DNA from: Roseibium hamelinense
GTDB taxonomy: Bacteria; Pseudomonadota; Alphaproteobacteria; Rhizobiales; Stappiaceae
Length of the DNA: 64,000 bases
Reading direction: 5' to 3'
NCBI RefSeq assembly: GCF_007830545.1
Contig: NZ_VLLF01000008.1
Location: forward strand, 186,001 to 250,000
This document shows, in pieces, positions 9,485-18,500 of the stretch. The translations under genes were made by a program, and so were the position numbers. The notes under the pieces were generated by a model, which had not been told where the DNA came from, made no database searches, and saw only the letters and a list, made by a program, of their open reading frames with translations. Position 1 is the first letter of the stretch; the number at the start of each line of letters is the position of its first letter.

Positions 9485-10483
9485 GTGAGCGATGTTTTCA
9501 AACATGAATTTGCGAAAATATTTAGTCGCCAAGCCCAGAATCATACTGCGTCAATTGCCTTGCTGCAGGTCGTATTACCAGTTTCACTCGCTGTTTTAAG
9601 CGCCTCAACCGGATATCTTTGGGATTTAAGTCATTGGTTAGTTATAGCTCTTTGGGTCATTTTAGTCGTTTTTTGGATTTTATCTTGGTGGAAATCGCAT
9701 CCTAACTATAGTGATATCCACAGACTCCTGTTGCAAAAACAAAATGATGACTCATTGATACTCGACCTCAACAATGAGGCGAGTGAATTAAAATCAATTG
9801 TAAACAATTTATATTTAAAAAATATTGCCTCATTCTCTTACAGGGCAATGTCAGTAAAGTATATACAGGAAATAAAGAATAATGGGATCGATCATATTTA
9901 TTTTAACGAGGTTTTAGATGAGATTTTGTCCCCAATTTACCTACAGGGAGACATGATATTTGGTTTCAAAATCTCTGAAAAATGGAACGTTAGCGTTTAT
10001 TTTCATCAAAAAGACGCGCGAATACTGAAGTCGGTATGGCGCCGAAAATCGAGCAGTCATCCGTCTCTCGGACTCGGTAGAGACTGGGTGCCCGGCGAAG
10101 GTCATGTTGGAAAGGCGTTCATAGATAGGCGCCCCATCTTCACAGGCGATGCCAATGATGATTCGGTCGCTCAGCTGTGCAGGGCCCGAGGTTCAAAACA
10201 GCTACATTATGATAACATCGCGTATGTATCGTTCGCTAGCGTGCCAATCTCAATATCAGAAGATGATGATTGCGACCCATACGGCGTATTGGTCGTCACT
10301 AGCGACATTGAAGATCGATTTGCAGAAGCATCATTAACTGAATTTCTAATGCATGCAGCCGAAACCATCGCTGTTGTTCTAGAGGTTTCAGGAGCAGATA
10401 TAGGTTGTCTTGTTAACGCAAATCACGATATTTATGGGAAAACAAATGGAGAGCATGATGTCGGGTCGAATCCAAAAATCTAG
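9485..10483 (+). CDS. Two-membrane-segment GAF domain protein, low-GC, function unknown
   Basis: A 332-residue protein starting at GTG. It has a short cytoplasmic N-terminus, two adjacent membrane segments (~22-45 and ~50-69), a helical or coiled linker (~75-130) and a C-terminal GAF fold (~140-300) with the pattern GRDWVPGEGHVGKAFI ... PIFTGDA ... SVPISI ... YGVLVVTSD. GAF domains bind small ligands, often nucleotides. The gene is markedly more AT-rich than its neighbours polA and the acyltransferase, suggesting acquisition. A small basic ORF overlaps its 3' end. The architecture resembles membrane effector or sensor proteins of islands, but I recognise no characterised homologue. Confidence 0.75.
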   Translation: MSDVFKHEFAKIFSRQAQNHTASIALLQVVLPVSLAVLSASTGYLWDLSHWLVIALWVILVVFWILSWWKSHPNYSDIHRLLLQKQNDDSLILDLNNEASELKSIVNNLYLKNIASFSYRAMSVKYIQEIKNNGIDHIYFNEVLDEILSPIYLQGDMIFGFKISEKWNVSVYFHQKDARILKSVWRRKSSSHPSLGLGRDWVPGEGHVGKAFIDRRPIFTGDANDDSVAQLCRARGSKQLHYDNIAYVSFASVPISISEDDDCDPYGVLVVTSDIEDRFAEASLTEFLMHAAETIAVVLEVSGADIGCLVNANHDIYGKTNGEHDVGSNPKI

Positions 10484-10664
10484 TAGATCTGGCGTAAAAA
10501 CAGTGGAAATTCAGACTGTTAAGATAGCTAGAAGCCTCGCAAACAACAGAAATAGCCCTTCATCTGCGCAGGCAGAGTTTGCGAAGAAACTAGTTGAAGA
10601 ATCTTTTTCGCGTTCCGCAGCACTATTTTCCAAGCCAGCAAAAGCGAAGGCGGGCCACGGTTAA
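10458..10664 (+). CDS. Small basic protein overlapping the GAF gene
   Basis: A 68-residue reading frame whose ATG at 10458 follows GGAG by 6 nt and overlaps the last 26 nt of the GAF gene in another frame, so translation would be coupled. ATGs at 10446 and 10455 are alternatives. The product is rich in Lys, Arg and Ser (starts MSGRIQKSSRSGVKTVEIQ, ends FSKPAKAKAGHG) with a central stretch likely helical (AQAEFAKKLVEESFSRSAALF). No domain is recognised. The base composition matches the upstream gene, so the two probably moved together. It could be an accessory or antidote-type partner, but that is only a guess. Confidence 0.5.
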   Translation: MSGRIQKSSRSGVKTVEIQTVKIARSLANNRNSPSSAQAEFAKKLVEESFSRSAALFSKPAKAKAGHG

Positions 10665-10683
10665 GAGCGTTTGTTAGCGCTCT
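10664..10683 (+). terminator. Weak stem-loop after the GAF gene pair
   Basis: Arms AGAGCG and CGCTCT with an 8-nt loop directly follow the stop codon of the small ORF, then AGTTTGTG. The stem is short and the T-tract poor. It lies between converging transcription units (the acyltransferase gene ends at 10703 on the other strand). Confidence 0.35.
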
Positions 10684-10702
10684 AGTTTGTGCAGCGATCG
10701 CC

Positions 10703-11764
10703 CTACTCGGCCGCCTGTGGCGCTTGTTTCCGGCCAAAAGTCCCGCCGAGATAGGCCCTTTGCGGCCGCCTGAACAAGAACCCGCCAAAGCCTGTTTTCC
10801 GGATCATCCAGTAGAGGATCATCGGGCTGATCACCGCAATGACGGTTACAAGAAGGGACACGGTGCCGGTATCAAGAACGCCGAGCTTCAAGAGGACGAT
10901 CCGCGCCACGCCCATTGGGAAGAAAAACGCCAAATAGATGACAATCGAGTTTTCGCCGAAGCGGCGCAGGAAATCCATGTGACCGGCTTTGACGATGAGG
11001 GCGCTGGTAAGGATGATCGCACCTGCCCCAGCCGCGCCCAGCGCTAAAGAGACGACCGGGAGCGCGGCCCAGCCAAGATACACAAGGGTGCCATTCGCGA
11101 CACCCCAAAGACCCAGCAGGGCGAGGCTGAGGGAAATCCGCTCGCGGGCCCACTCGGCAAGCTCGAAGATTTTCGGTGCGAAGATGTAACCCGCATAGAA
11201 ATAGACGAACCGCGAAGCGAACTCATCAACCAGAAGCCAGCCTGTATGGATGGGGGCAATCTGTAGCGCAGCGCCAACTGCCAGCATCAGTTGCCACGGC
11301 ACACCCCGGTCATGGGCGATTTTGCAGATAACAAAGAAGATCGGCAGCATGTAGATGAACCAAAGCGTGCCGAAGGGCTGAACGAAACTGATCAGATAGA
11401 ATTGCAGCGCACCGGCCCAGCCCATGTCACCGGCAAAGACCGGCGCTTTGATGGCGAACTGGATGGTCATCCAGAGCGCATAAAAATAAGCGAAGTGAAC
11501 GACCTTCCGGTCGAGATACAGTTTCCAGTCACGGGTAATGACGTTGGCCAGGAAAAGTCCGGAAATCAGAAAAAAGTCGGGCATTCTGAAGGGGGCCGCG
11601 AAGGCGACAATGGCGTGCATCCATCCGGTCTCGCCGGCCGCCGCCTCCACCCCCAGCACGCAATGCATCATGACCACAAACACGATACAGATGCCTTTTG
11701 CGGTATCGACCCAATCGACGCGGGAAAGCTTAAAGGAATTTTGCACGCAGGCCTCGTACTGCAA
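10703..11764 (-). CDS. Acyltransferase family 3 integral membrane protein
   Basis: A 353-residue polytopic membrane protein with about ten hydrophobic helices. The N-terminal signature RVDWVDTAKGICIVFVVMMHC and the following FRMPDFFLISGLFLA are characteristic of the acyltransferase-3 (OafA/OpgC/NodX-like) superfamily, which O-acylates cell-surface sugars or lipids using a membrane-embedded His/Arg site. The substrate cannot be predicted: there are no surface-polysaccharide genes nearby. It is transcribed leftward as a single gene. Confidence 0.85.
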   Translation of the reverse strand: MQYEACVQNSFKLSRVDWVDTAKGICIVFVVMMHCVLGVEAAAGETGWMHAIVAFAAPFRMPDFFLISGLFLANVITRDWKLYLDRKVVHFAYFYALWMTIQFAIKAPVFAGDMGWAGALQFYLISFVQPFGTLWFIYMLPIFFVICKIAHDRGVPWQLMLAVGAALQIAPIHTGWLLVDEFASRFVYFYAGYIFAPKIFELAEWARERISLSLALLGLWGVANGTLVYLGWAALPVVSLALGAAGAGAIILTSALIVKAGHMDFLRRFGENSIVIYLAFFFPMGVARIVLLKLGVLDTGTVSLLVTVIAVISPMILYWMIRKTGFGGFLFRRPQRAYLGGTFGRKQAPQAAE

Positions 11765-11890
11765 TTGATCCCTGCAGTGTAAGCCGAAAACGGCGTATAT
11801 TGTGTTAATTACCGAGGGTATTGAAAGCGAAAGACGAACCTGCCGGTCACAATCGGGTGACCGAGAATGATATCTGTGCGGTCTGTTGTT

Positions 11891-12403
11891 TCACGATTTT
11901 TCATCAGCATCTGTCCAGGGGCTGATCTTCTTTTGGCCGTCTGCCGGATCGGTAGCGTCGCTCTTATGCGTTTCGGCCGACCAATCGCCCTCATCCAGAT
12001 CCACTACGTTCGGATCCCGCCGACGTGCCCTGCCGTTTTCAACGATAACAACATTTGACCGCGCGACGATGAACCTGGCGATTGCGGCCCGCACGCCGGG
12101 AATAAACAACAAAAGACCAACGGCATCGGTGACAAAGCCCGGGATTAGAAGCAACAGGCTTGCCAAGACCATTAGCGCGCCATGCATGATGTCATCTGCC
12201 GGAACGCGCCCGGAATTCAACTCGTTTTGCATGCGCGTTACCAAAGAAAGGCCTTGCTGGCGGAGCATAAGCGACCCGGCAACAGCGGTCAGTATGGTCA
12301 AGAGGATCGTCGGCAGGATCCCGATAGCCTCGCCAACGGCAATAAAAACTGCAATCTCGATCAGTGGTAAAATCAGGATACCGGCGATGACGAAAAGTGC
12401 CAC
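11891..12403 (-). CDS. fxsA: FxsA family membrane protein
   Basis: A 170-residue protein with the FxsA core in the first ~130 residues: LPLIEIAVFIAVGEAIGILPTI, then RQQGLSLVTRMQNELNSGRVPADDIMHGAL, then LLLIPGFVTDAVGLLLFIPGVR. There are about three membrane segments and an Asp/Glu-rich C-terminal tail in the cytoplasm. FxsA of E. coli interferes with exclusion of phage T7 by the F-plasmid PifA protein; the general cellular role is unclear. It lies divergent from the tim44-like gene, a neighbourhood seen across the Hyphomicrobiales. Confidence 0.9.
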   Translation of the reverse strand: MALFVIAGILILPLIEIAVFIAVGEAIGILPTILLTILTAVAGSLMLRQQGLSLVTRMQNELNSGRVPADDIMHGALMVLASLLLLIPGFVTDAVGLLLFIPGVRAAIARFIVARSNVVIVENGRARRRDPNVVDLDEGDWSAETHKSDATDPADGQKKISPWTDADEKS

Positions 12404-12644
12404 GAAAACTCCGCTTGTCTGCTAAATCTGCTTCTTGGTTAGAACCTAAGTATTCCTGAGCCGAATTGCGAGAACATTCCCCAAGATCTGTTTATGGCAA
12501 AAACCTTCTTGCTCTCTGGTCTGGATGCTGGTTCAAGGACGCCTTACATATGTAGAAACACGAGCGAACCGGATATACAGTGGGCGGTGTCCATGACACA
12601 TCGCCTGATCCGAATGGCCCAGTCACAAATGCCGGAATAACAAA

Positions 12645-13379
12645 ATGAACGAAATTTTCGACGTTTATAACATTATCTTTCTGGCGCTGGCTGTATTCAT
12701 CATTTTCCGGCTGCGCTCGGTTCTTGGTAAAAGAACCGGGAACGAACGTCCGCCGTTCGACCCGTATTCAAAGTCTGACAGGCCTGATTCGCAAAACGGC
12801 GAGCAGCCGGGGGACGATAATGTAATTCCCTTGCCGGGTCAGTCATCGTCGCAAAACATGTCCGATGTGCCCGTGCGGCCGGAAAACGACGATGTAGTCA
12901 TCGAAAAGGTCGCGCCGGCGGGTTCAGCTTTGAATGACTCGTTGAAGCAAATTCTATCGGCTGATCGCAGTTTCGAGCCGCAGGAATTCTTGCAAGGCGC
13001 CAAGGCGGCCTACGAGATGATCGTGACTGCTTTTGCCGAAGGTGACCGAAAGACGTTGAAAATGCTGCTGTCCAAGGAAGTCTACGATGGCTTTGTCAGC
13101 GCAATTGCAGACCGTGAGAAGCGCGACGAAGTGATCGAATCTACCTTTGTGGGGATCGACAAGGCCGAAATCGTCGAGGCCGCCATGAAAGGCACGACAG
13201 CCCAGGTGACTGTGAAAGTGCAGAGCCAGTTGATCTCCGCAACCCGTGACAAGTCCGGCGAAGTTATCGAAGGTGATCCGAACAAGGTAACCGAAGTTGT
13301 TGATGTGTGGACCTTTGCCCGTGACACATCGACCCGGGATCCGAACTGGAAGCTCGTGGCAACGGAATCCGCCGAATAA
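12645..13379 (+). CDS. Tim44-like domain protein (TimA type)
   Basis: A 244-residue protein with an N-terminal membrane anchor (DVYNIIFLALAVFIIFRLRSVLGKRTG), a variable acidic linker (~residues 40-95) and a C-terminal Tim44-like domain (FLQGAKAAYEMIVTAFAEGDRKTLKMLLSKEVYDGF to the end). Bacterial Tim44-domain proteins are inner-membrane proteins related to the mitochondrial import motor subunit; their function is not settled. It starts a rightward run with mltA 15 bp downstream and the Smr gene, a conserved alphaproteobacterial order. Confidence 0.88.
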   Translation: MNEIFDVYNIIFLALAVFIIFRLRSVLGKRTGNERPPFDPYSKSDRPDSQNGEQPGDDNVIPLPGQSSSQNMSDVPVRPENDDVVIEKVAPAGSALNDSLKQILSADRSFEPQEFLQGAKAAYEMIVTAFAEGDRKTLKMLLSKEVYDGFVSAIADREKRDEVIESTFVGIDKAEIVEAAMKGTTAQVTVKVQSQLISATRDKSGEVIEGDPNKVTEVVDVWTFARDTSTRDPNWKLVATESAE

Positions 13380-13394
13380 CAAGGGGTAAACCTT

Positions 13395-14567
13395 GTGCGA
13401 CCGATCGCAGGAACGCTTGCGCTCGCACTTGTTTTGTTATTGTGGCACCCGGCCCTTTCGGGTGACACGCAAATAGGGGATGACGCGGGATCTATGCTTG
13501 CTGACCTGCAACAAGATGCCCGCGAGATTACCTTCGGCCAGCTGGCTGGCTGGGATCTTGACGACCATCAGGCAGCTTTGATCGTCTTGCAGCACTTGTG
13601 TGCAAATCCAGCCACCGGCACAGGCCGCTCCATAAAAAAAGAAGTTTGCGCGGCGCTGGATGAAAAACGACCCGCCGAAAGCGCAAAGACCTTTTTCGAA
13701 CGCGCGTTTCAGCCGTTCCAACTTAAGCAAAGCGGCTTCCTGACCGGGTATTTTGAGCCGGAACTCCCCGCATCGCGCAGATCAACGGATCGTTTTTCCT
13801 ATCCGCTCTACAGAGCGCCGGAAAATCTCATCAGAATAGATGAATCGACCCGTCCGCCCGGCTGGCAAGAGCCGCTCACGCATGGCATGAGGACAACTAA
13901 AGGCGTGGTTGAAGCGCCTGATCGCGGTCAGATCATGGACGGCGCTTTGGACGGTCTCGGTTTGGAACTTGTCTGGCTGGACGATCCTATTGATGCGTTT
14001 TTCGTTCATGTGCAGGGATCTGCACGGCTTCGCCTTCACGATGGCGGCGTTATGCGGGTTGGATATGCCGGAAAGACTGGTCATCCCTATCGATCGATTG
14101 CCCGCGTACTCGTTGAGCGCGGTGCGGGAACACCCGAGCAATTGACCATGTCGGGTTTGAGAGCATGGCTGGAGAGGCATCCTGAAGAACGCGACCGATT
14201 GTTTCGTGAAAACCGTTCGCACATCTTTTTTCGCGAAGTCATTCTGGCATCGCCAGACGAAGGTCCGATCGGGTCGGCCGGTGTCCCGCTCCATGCAGGG
14301 CGAAGTTTGGCTGTCGATCCGCAGCACTATCCCCTTGGATTGCCGGTTTTTCTATCGAGCGATCTGCAAGCCATAGGCAACGGGCGCCCTTTTTCCCGCT
14401 TGGTAATGGCTCTGGACACTGGCTCTGCGATCAAAGGCGCTGGCCGGGGTGACCTTTTTGTAGGCTCGGGCGATCAGGCTGGTGCGATTGCCGGCGAAAT
14501 CCGGCATCCGTCCGTGTTTACGGTTCTTGTCCCGCGCTCTTTACTGCAAAAGAGCAGTGGGCAATGA
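13395..14567 (+). CDS. mltA: Membrane-bound lytic murein transglycosylase A
   Basis: A 390-residue protein starting at GTG. An N-terminal signal peptide (RPIAGTLALALVLLLWHPALSG) is followed by the MltA domain (FLTGYFEPELPASR) and the C-terminal 3D domain with catalytic aspartates (LAVDPQHYPLGLPVFL ... MALDTGSAIKGAGRGDLFVGSG). The enzyme cleaves the MurNAc-GlcNAc bond of peptidoglycan to form 1,6-anhydro products. No lipobox cysteine is visible in the signal peptide, so this copy may be periplasmic or anchored by its signal rather than a lipoprotein. It overlaps the downstream Smr gene by 4 bp (ATGA). Confidence 0.95.
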   Translation: MRPIAGTLALALVLLLWHPALSGDTQIGDDAGSMLADLQQDAREITFGQLAGWDLDDHQAALIVLQHLCANPATGTGRSIKKEVCAALDEKRPAESAKTFFERAFQPFQLKQSGFLTGYFEPELPASRRSTDRFSYPLYRAPENLIRIDESTRPPGWQEPLTHGMRTTKGVVEAPDRGQIMDGALDGLGLELVWLDDPIDAFFVHVQGSARLRLHDGGVMRVGYAGKTGHPYRSIARVLVERGAGTPEQLTMSGLRAWLERHPEERDRLFRENRSHIFFREVILASPDEGPIGSAGVPLHAGRSLAVDPQHYPLGLPVFLSSDLQAIGNGRPFSRLVMALDTGSAIKGAGRGDLFVGSGDQAGAIAGEIRHPSVFTVLVPRSLLQKSSGQ

Positions 14568-15133
14568 GCTCTGGAAAAAACAGACGAAAAGGCCAGTTGT
14601 CCCCCGAGGACCGGGAGCTTTGGGCAATGGTTGCCAAGACGTTGACACCACTGTCGAAAGACAAGACGGTGCCGGAGGTCAGCTTTAACGATCTTCTTGA
14701 AACAGACAAATCAAGCACAGCAGAGCCGCAAAAGACCGATACCGCAATCCGAACCCCGAAACAGGAAAAACGCACGCCGTCCCAGCCACCGTTGCAGCGT
14801 CTTGAGCACAAACATCGCAAGAAACTGGTGCGCGGCGTGGTTCGGATCGATGCGCGTATCGATTTGCATGGCATGACACAGCACCAAGCGCATGATCGTC
14901 TGCGTGGCTTTTTGTATGAAGCTCAGGCACGGGGCCACAAGACGGTGCTTGTCATCACAGGCAAGGGTGGCGCGCGGGACGCATTTATGAATGAACGGGG
15001 TGTTTTGAGGCGCGTGGTGCCCCAATGGCTTTCGATGCCGGATATGCGCTCGCTAGTGCTTGGATATGAAGAAGCGCATGTGACCCATGGTGGCGGCGGC
15101 GCCCTTTACGTGCGGATAAGAAGACGAAGGTGA
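14564..15133 (+). CDS. Smr domain protein
   Basis: A 189-residue protein with a charged, low-complexity N-terminal half and a C-terminal Smr domain (~90-187) showing the classic IDLHGMTQHQAHDRLRGF and VLVITGKGG motifs. Smr domains act as nicking nucleases or RNA-binding or cleaving modules; stand-alone forms lack the MutS part. The overlap with mltA and the 7-bp gap to the XRE gene indicate one transcription unit. Confidence 0.92.
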   Translation: MSSGKNRRKGQLSPEDRELWAMVAKTLTPLSKDKTVPEVSFNDLLETDKSSTAEPQKTDTAIRTPKQEKRTPSQPPLQRLEHKHRKKLVRGVVRIDARIDLHGMTQHQAHDRLRGFLYEAQARGHKTVLVITGKGGARDAFMNERGVLRRVVPQWLSMPDMRSLVLGYEEAHVTHGGGGALYVRIRRRR

Positions 15134-15140
15134 GAGGGCA

Positions 15141-15512
15141 GTGACACCACTTGGAGCAAAAATCAGGGAACTTCGTGCCAAGCGCGGCGTGTCGTTAAAG
15201 GAAATGGCGGCTGCATTGTCGGTTTCTAGCGCTTATCTTTCAGCGCTGGAACACGGCAAGAGAGGCAAGCCGACATGGTTTTTGGTCCAGCGGATCATTT
15301 CCTATTTCAATGTAATTTGGGACGAAGCGGAAGAAATACAGCGGTTGGCGGAACTGTCTGATCCGAAAATCACGATCGATACGTCCGGCATGGATCCGAA
15401 GGCGACGGAACTTGCCAATCAGCTGGCCGATAAAATCGGCGGGTTATCACAAGAATCCCTTGCGCATCTGCTACACCAGCTTCGGGTTGCAGCGGTGAAG
15501 GACCGTATCTAG
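15141..15512 (+). CDS. XRE-family helix-turn-helix regulator
   Basis: A 123-residue protein starting at GTG, 7 bp after the Smr gene. The N-terminal lambda-repressor-like domain covers roughly residues 5-70 (IRELRAKRGVSLKEMAAALSVSSAYLSALEHGKRGKP) and is followed by a short helical tail. Its placement right behind tim44, mltA and smr is conserved in related genomes. The target is unknown and no clear operator was recognised upstream. Confidence 0.9.
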   Translation: MTPLGAKIRELRAKRGVSLKEMAAALSVSSAYLSALEHGKRGKPTWFLVQRIISYFNVIWDEAEEIQRLAELSDPKITIDTSGMDPKATELANQLADKIGGLSQESLAHLLHQLRVAAVKDRI

Positions 15513-15620
15513 GAATTGGCCTGGTTGGCCTTAACCGCTTTACGGCTCATTATGGTGTGCCTCTTATAACTTGGCCTGCTAAACAAGCAGGAGCAGCGGC
15601 AAGCAAATCCGGCAGGTTTC

Positions 15621-18443
15621 ATGAGACTAACTCAAGAGGACATCGCGGGCATCATTGATGCAGATGCATTGCGCAAAGAGTTGACTGGATTTACCAGTGC
15701 CGCGGAGGGGGACGGGTCTGACGCAAAAACGCGCGCGAAGGTTCTCAATGCCTTGAAAAAGGCCATGAAAGACGGCCGGGCTGAAGTGAGGAAGCGTCTT
15801 GAGGCGGATGGCGGTGGTCTGAAATGCGCGTGGCGCCTGTCCTTTCTTCAGGACGAGCTCATCCGGGTCATCTATGACTTTGCTTTCTATCATGTCTATC
15901 GGATTAAGAATCCGTCTGCCGCGGAACGTTTGTCCGTCGTCGCCGTCGGCGGATATGGGCGTGGAACGTTAGCGCCGGGATCTGACGTCGACCTTCTGTT
16001 CCTGCTTCCCTACAAGCAGACCCCGTGGGGCGAGCAGATTGTTGAGTATATTCTTTACATGCTCTGGGACCTTGGTTTGAAGGTCGGGCATGCTACCCGC
16101 AATATCGAAGAGTGTGTGCGCCTGTCTCGGTCGGACATGACGATCCGCACCGCCGTTCTCGAGGCGCGGTACATCTGGGGCGATGAGCCGCTCTATGAGG
16201 AGCTCGTCGAGCGTTTCTGCAAAGACGTTGTGGCGGGCACCAGTTCAGATTTCATTGCAGCGAAGTTGAAAGAACGCGATGAGCGGCACCGGCGCCAGGG
16301 GACATCGAGATATTTGGTCGAACCCAACATCAAAGAGGGTAAAGGCGGACTGCGGGATCTCAATACCCTGTTTTGGATAGCGAAATACCATTTTCAGGTC
16401 CGCAGTCAGGCTGAGCTTGTTAAGAAGGGCGTCCTGTCCCGCTCGGAATACCAAAGGTTCATGAAGTCGGAAGACTTCTTATGGGCAGTAAGGTGTCATC
16501 TGCATTTCCTCACCGGCCGTCCGGAAGAGCGCTTGTCCTTTGACGTTCAAAGGGAAATCGCAATTCTGCTCGGCTACACTCAACATCCTGGAATGAAGGA
16601 TGTTGAACGCTTCATGAAGCATTATTTCCTTGTGGCCAAGGATGTGGGGGATTTGACCCGCATTTTGTGTGCAGCGCTTGAAGAAGAGCATGTGAAGGAC
16701 GCAAGAGAAACCGGGTTAACTGGCCTTGTGCGCCGCCTGCGTCCCGGTTTTGGCAATGGACGTGTCAAACCGGTGGATGGTGCGACCGGCTTTGTGGTCG
16801 AGAATGGTCGCTTAAATGTCACATCTGACACCGTCTTTGAAAACGATCCGGCCAATCTTCTGCGAGTTTTTCAAATTGCAGACAAGCTCGGCATCAATTT
16901 GCATCCTCACATGACTAAGTTGATCCGTCGATCACTGAGACTGATTGACGGGACCCTGCGCTCAGATCCGGAGGCGAACCGGCTGTTCCTGACGGTGCTG
17001 ACATCCCGTCACACCCCTGAAAAGACACTCCGCAAGATGAATGAGACGGGTGTTCTAGGCCGCTTCGTCCCCGAATTCGGCAAGGTCGTCGCGATGATGC
17101 AGTTCAATATGTATCATCACTATACGGTGGATGAGCATCTGATCCGCTCCATTGGCGTCTTGGCTGAAATCGAACGCGGAGACGGCGGGGACGATCACCC
17201 GCTTGCTACGGAGCTCATTCGCACACTGCAAAACCGTCGCGTATTGTATGTCGCAATGTTTTTGCATGACATTGCAAAAGGCCGCCCTGAGGACCATTCA
17301 ATTGCAGGTGCCCGGATTGCGCGCAAGATCTGTCCGCGCTTTGGATTGAATGGTGCCGAAACAGAAACTGTTGCCTGGCTGATCGAGCATCACTTGGACA
17401 TGAGCACGATCGCCCAATCCCGCGATCTCTCCGATCAAAAAACGATCACGGATTTCGCCCATGTCGTGCAGTCGATGGAACGGCTGAAATTGCTTCTGAT
17501 TCTAACGGTTGCTGACATCCGGGCCGTCGGGCCAGGGGTATTTAACGGCTGGAAAGGGCAGCTTTTGCGGACCCTTTATTACGAATGCGAACCGCATTTG
17601 ACCGGCGGGCATACGAAAGTGCCGCGACGGCAGACGATCGAGCATGCAAAACAGGAACTTGCCGGGCAACTGCACCATTGGCCGGAAGACAAGCGCGAAG
17701 AATATGTCGACCGGCACTATGCTGCCTATTGGTTGCGGGTTGCGCCCGATAGGCGCCTGGCCCATGCGGAAATGATCCGCAAAGCAGATACTTCCGGAGA
17801 CAGACTCGCATTTGAAGTCACGCCACACGAGTTTGAGGCGGTGACGGAAGTGACCGTTTTGGCACCGGACCATCCGCGACTCCTGTCGATTGTCGCCGGC
17901 GCTTGCCACATAACGGGGGCCAACATCGTCGATGCGCAAATTGACACAACGACTGATGGTTTCGCGATCGACACGATCTTCATCAGCCGTGAGCTGCCAG
18001 ATGACAGTGATGAAAGACGCCGGGGCCAGCGGATCACGGAAGTGATTGAAAAAACGCTCGCCGGTGAGACCGGTCAACCGGAACCGGTTTCCAAGAAGAC
18101 CGCCCTCAAGGGGCGGATGAAAGCCTTCAAGGTGGAACCGGAGGTTCTGGTGCACAATTCGTGGTCGGACGAATACACGGTACTCGAAATCTCAGGGCTT
18201 GATCGGCCAGGGTTGCTGTATGATCTGACACGGTCGATCGCTACTCTCAATTTGAACATTGCATCAGCGCATATCTCAACCTTTGGAGAGCGGGTGGTTG
18301 ATGTTTTTTACGTGACTGATTTGACCGGGCAGAAAATTGCCAATATCGGTCGGCAGGAGATTATTCGAGAGCGTTTGGCAGCTGCTGTCGACGGCTATGT
18401 GGACATGAGTCCGGCAGCACCGGTCGCGCGTCAGGCCTCCTAA
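15621..18443 (+). CDS. glnD: [Protein-PII] uridylyltransferase / uridylyl-removing enzyme
   Basis: A 940-residue GlnD with the full domain set: nucleotidyltransferase (GGYGRGTLAPGSDVDLLFLLP near residue 110), a GlnD/PII-transferase helical region, an HD hydrolase domain (YVAMFLHDIAKGRPEDHS near 545) and two C-terminal ACT domains (VTVLAPDHPRLLSIVAGA and LEISGLDRPGLLYDLTRSI). It senses glutamine through the ACT domains and adds or removes UMP on PII proteins, controlling nitrogen assimilation. murJ follows after 57 bp, the glnD-murJ(mviN) order common in alphaproteobacteria. Confidence 0.98.
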   Translation: MRLTQEDIAGIIDADALRKELTGFTSAAEGDGSDAKTRAKVLNALKKAMKDGRAEVRKRLEADGGGLKCAWRLSFLQDELIRVIYDFAFYHVYRIKNPSAAERLSVVAVGGYGRGTLAPGSDVDLLFLLPYKQTPWGEQIVEYILYMLWDLGLKVGHATRNIEECVRLSRSDMTIRTAVLEARYIWGDEPLYEELVERFCKDVVAGTSSDFIAAKLKERDERHRRQGTSRYLVEPNIKEGKGGLRDLNTLFWIAKYHFQVRSQAELVKKGVLSRSEYQRFMKSEDFLWAVRCHLHFLTGRPEERLSFDVQREIAILLGYTQHPGMKDVERFMKHYFLVAKDVGDLTRILCAALEEEHVKDARETGLTGLVRRLRPGFGNGRVKPVDGATGFVVENGRLNVTSDTVFENDPANLLRVFQIADKLGINLHPHMTKLIRRSLRLIDGTLRSDPEANRLFLTVLTSRHTPEKTLRKMNETGVLGRFVPEFGKVVAMMQFNMYHHYTVDEHLIRSIGVLAEIERGDGGDDHPLATELIRTLQNRRVLYVAMFLHDIAKGRPEDHSIAGARIARKICPRFGLNGAETETVAWLIEHHLDMSTIAQSRDLSDQKTITDFAHVVQSMERLKLLLILTVADIRAVGPGVFNGWKGQLLRTLYYECEPHLTGGHTKVPRRQTIEHAKQELAGQLHHWPEDKREEYVDRHYAAYWLRVAPDRRLAHAEMIRKADTSGDRLAFEVTPHEFEAVTEVTVLAPDHPRLLSIVAGACHITGANIVDAQIDTTTDGFAIDTIFISRELPDDSDERRRGQRITEVIEKTLAGETGQPEPVSKKTALKGRMKAFKVEPEVLVHNSWSDEYTVLEISGLDRPGLLYDLTRSIATLNLNIASAHISTFGERVVDVFYVTDLTGQKIANIGRQEIIRERLAAAVDGYVDMSPAAPVARQAS

Positions 18444-18500
18444 AAAGCGAAGTTCACCCCTCACCTGGCCGCCTGTCGGCCACGGTTCTTGCAGGTCTAA

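Noticed and set aside
12440..12644. T-loop-like GGTTCAAGG suggestive of a tRNA
   Set aside because: No matching acceptor, D or anticodon stems could be folded around it.
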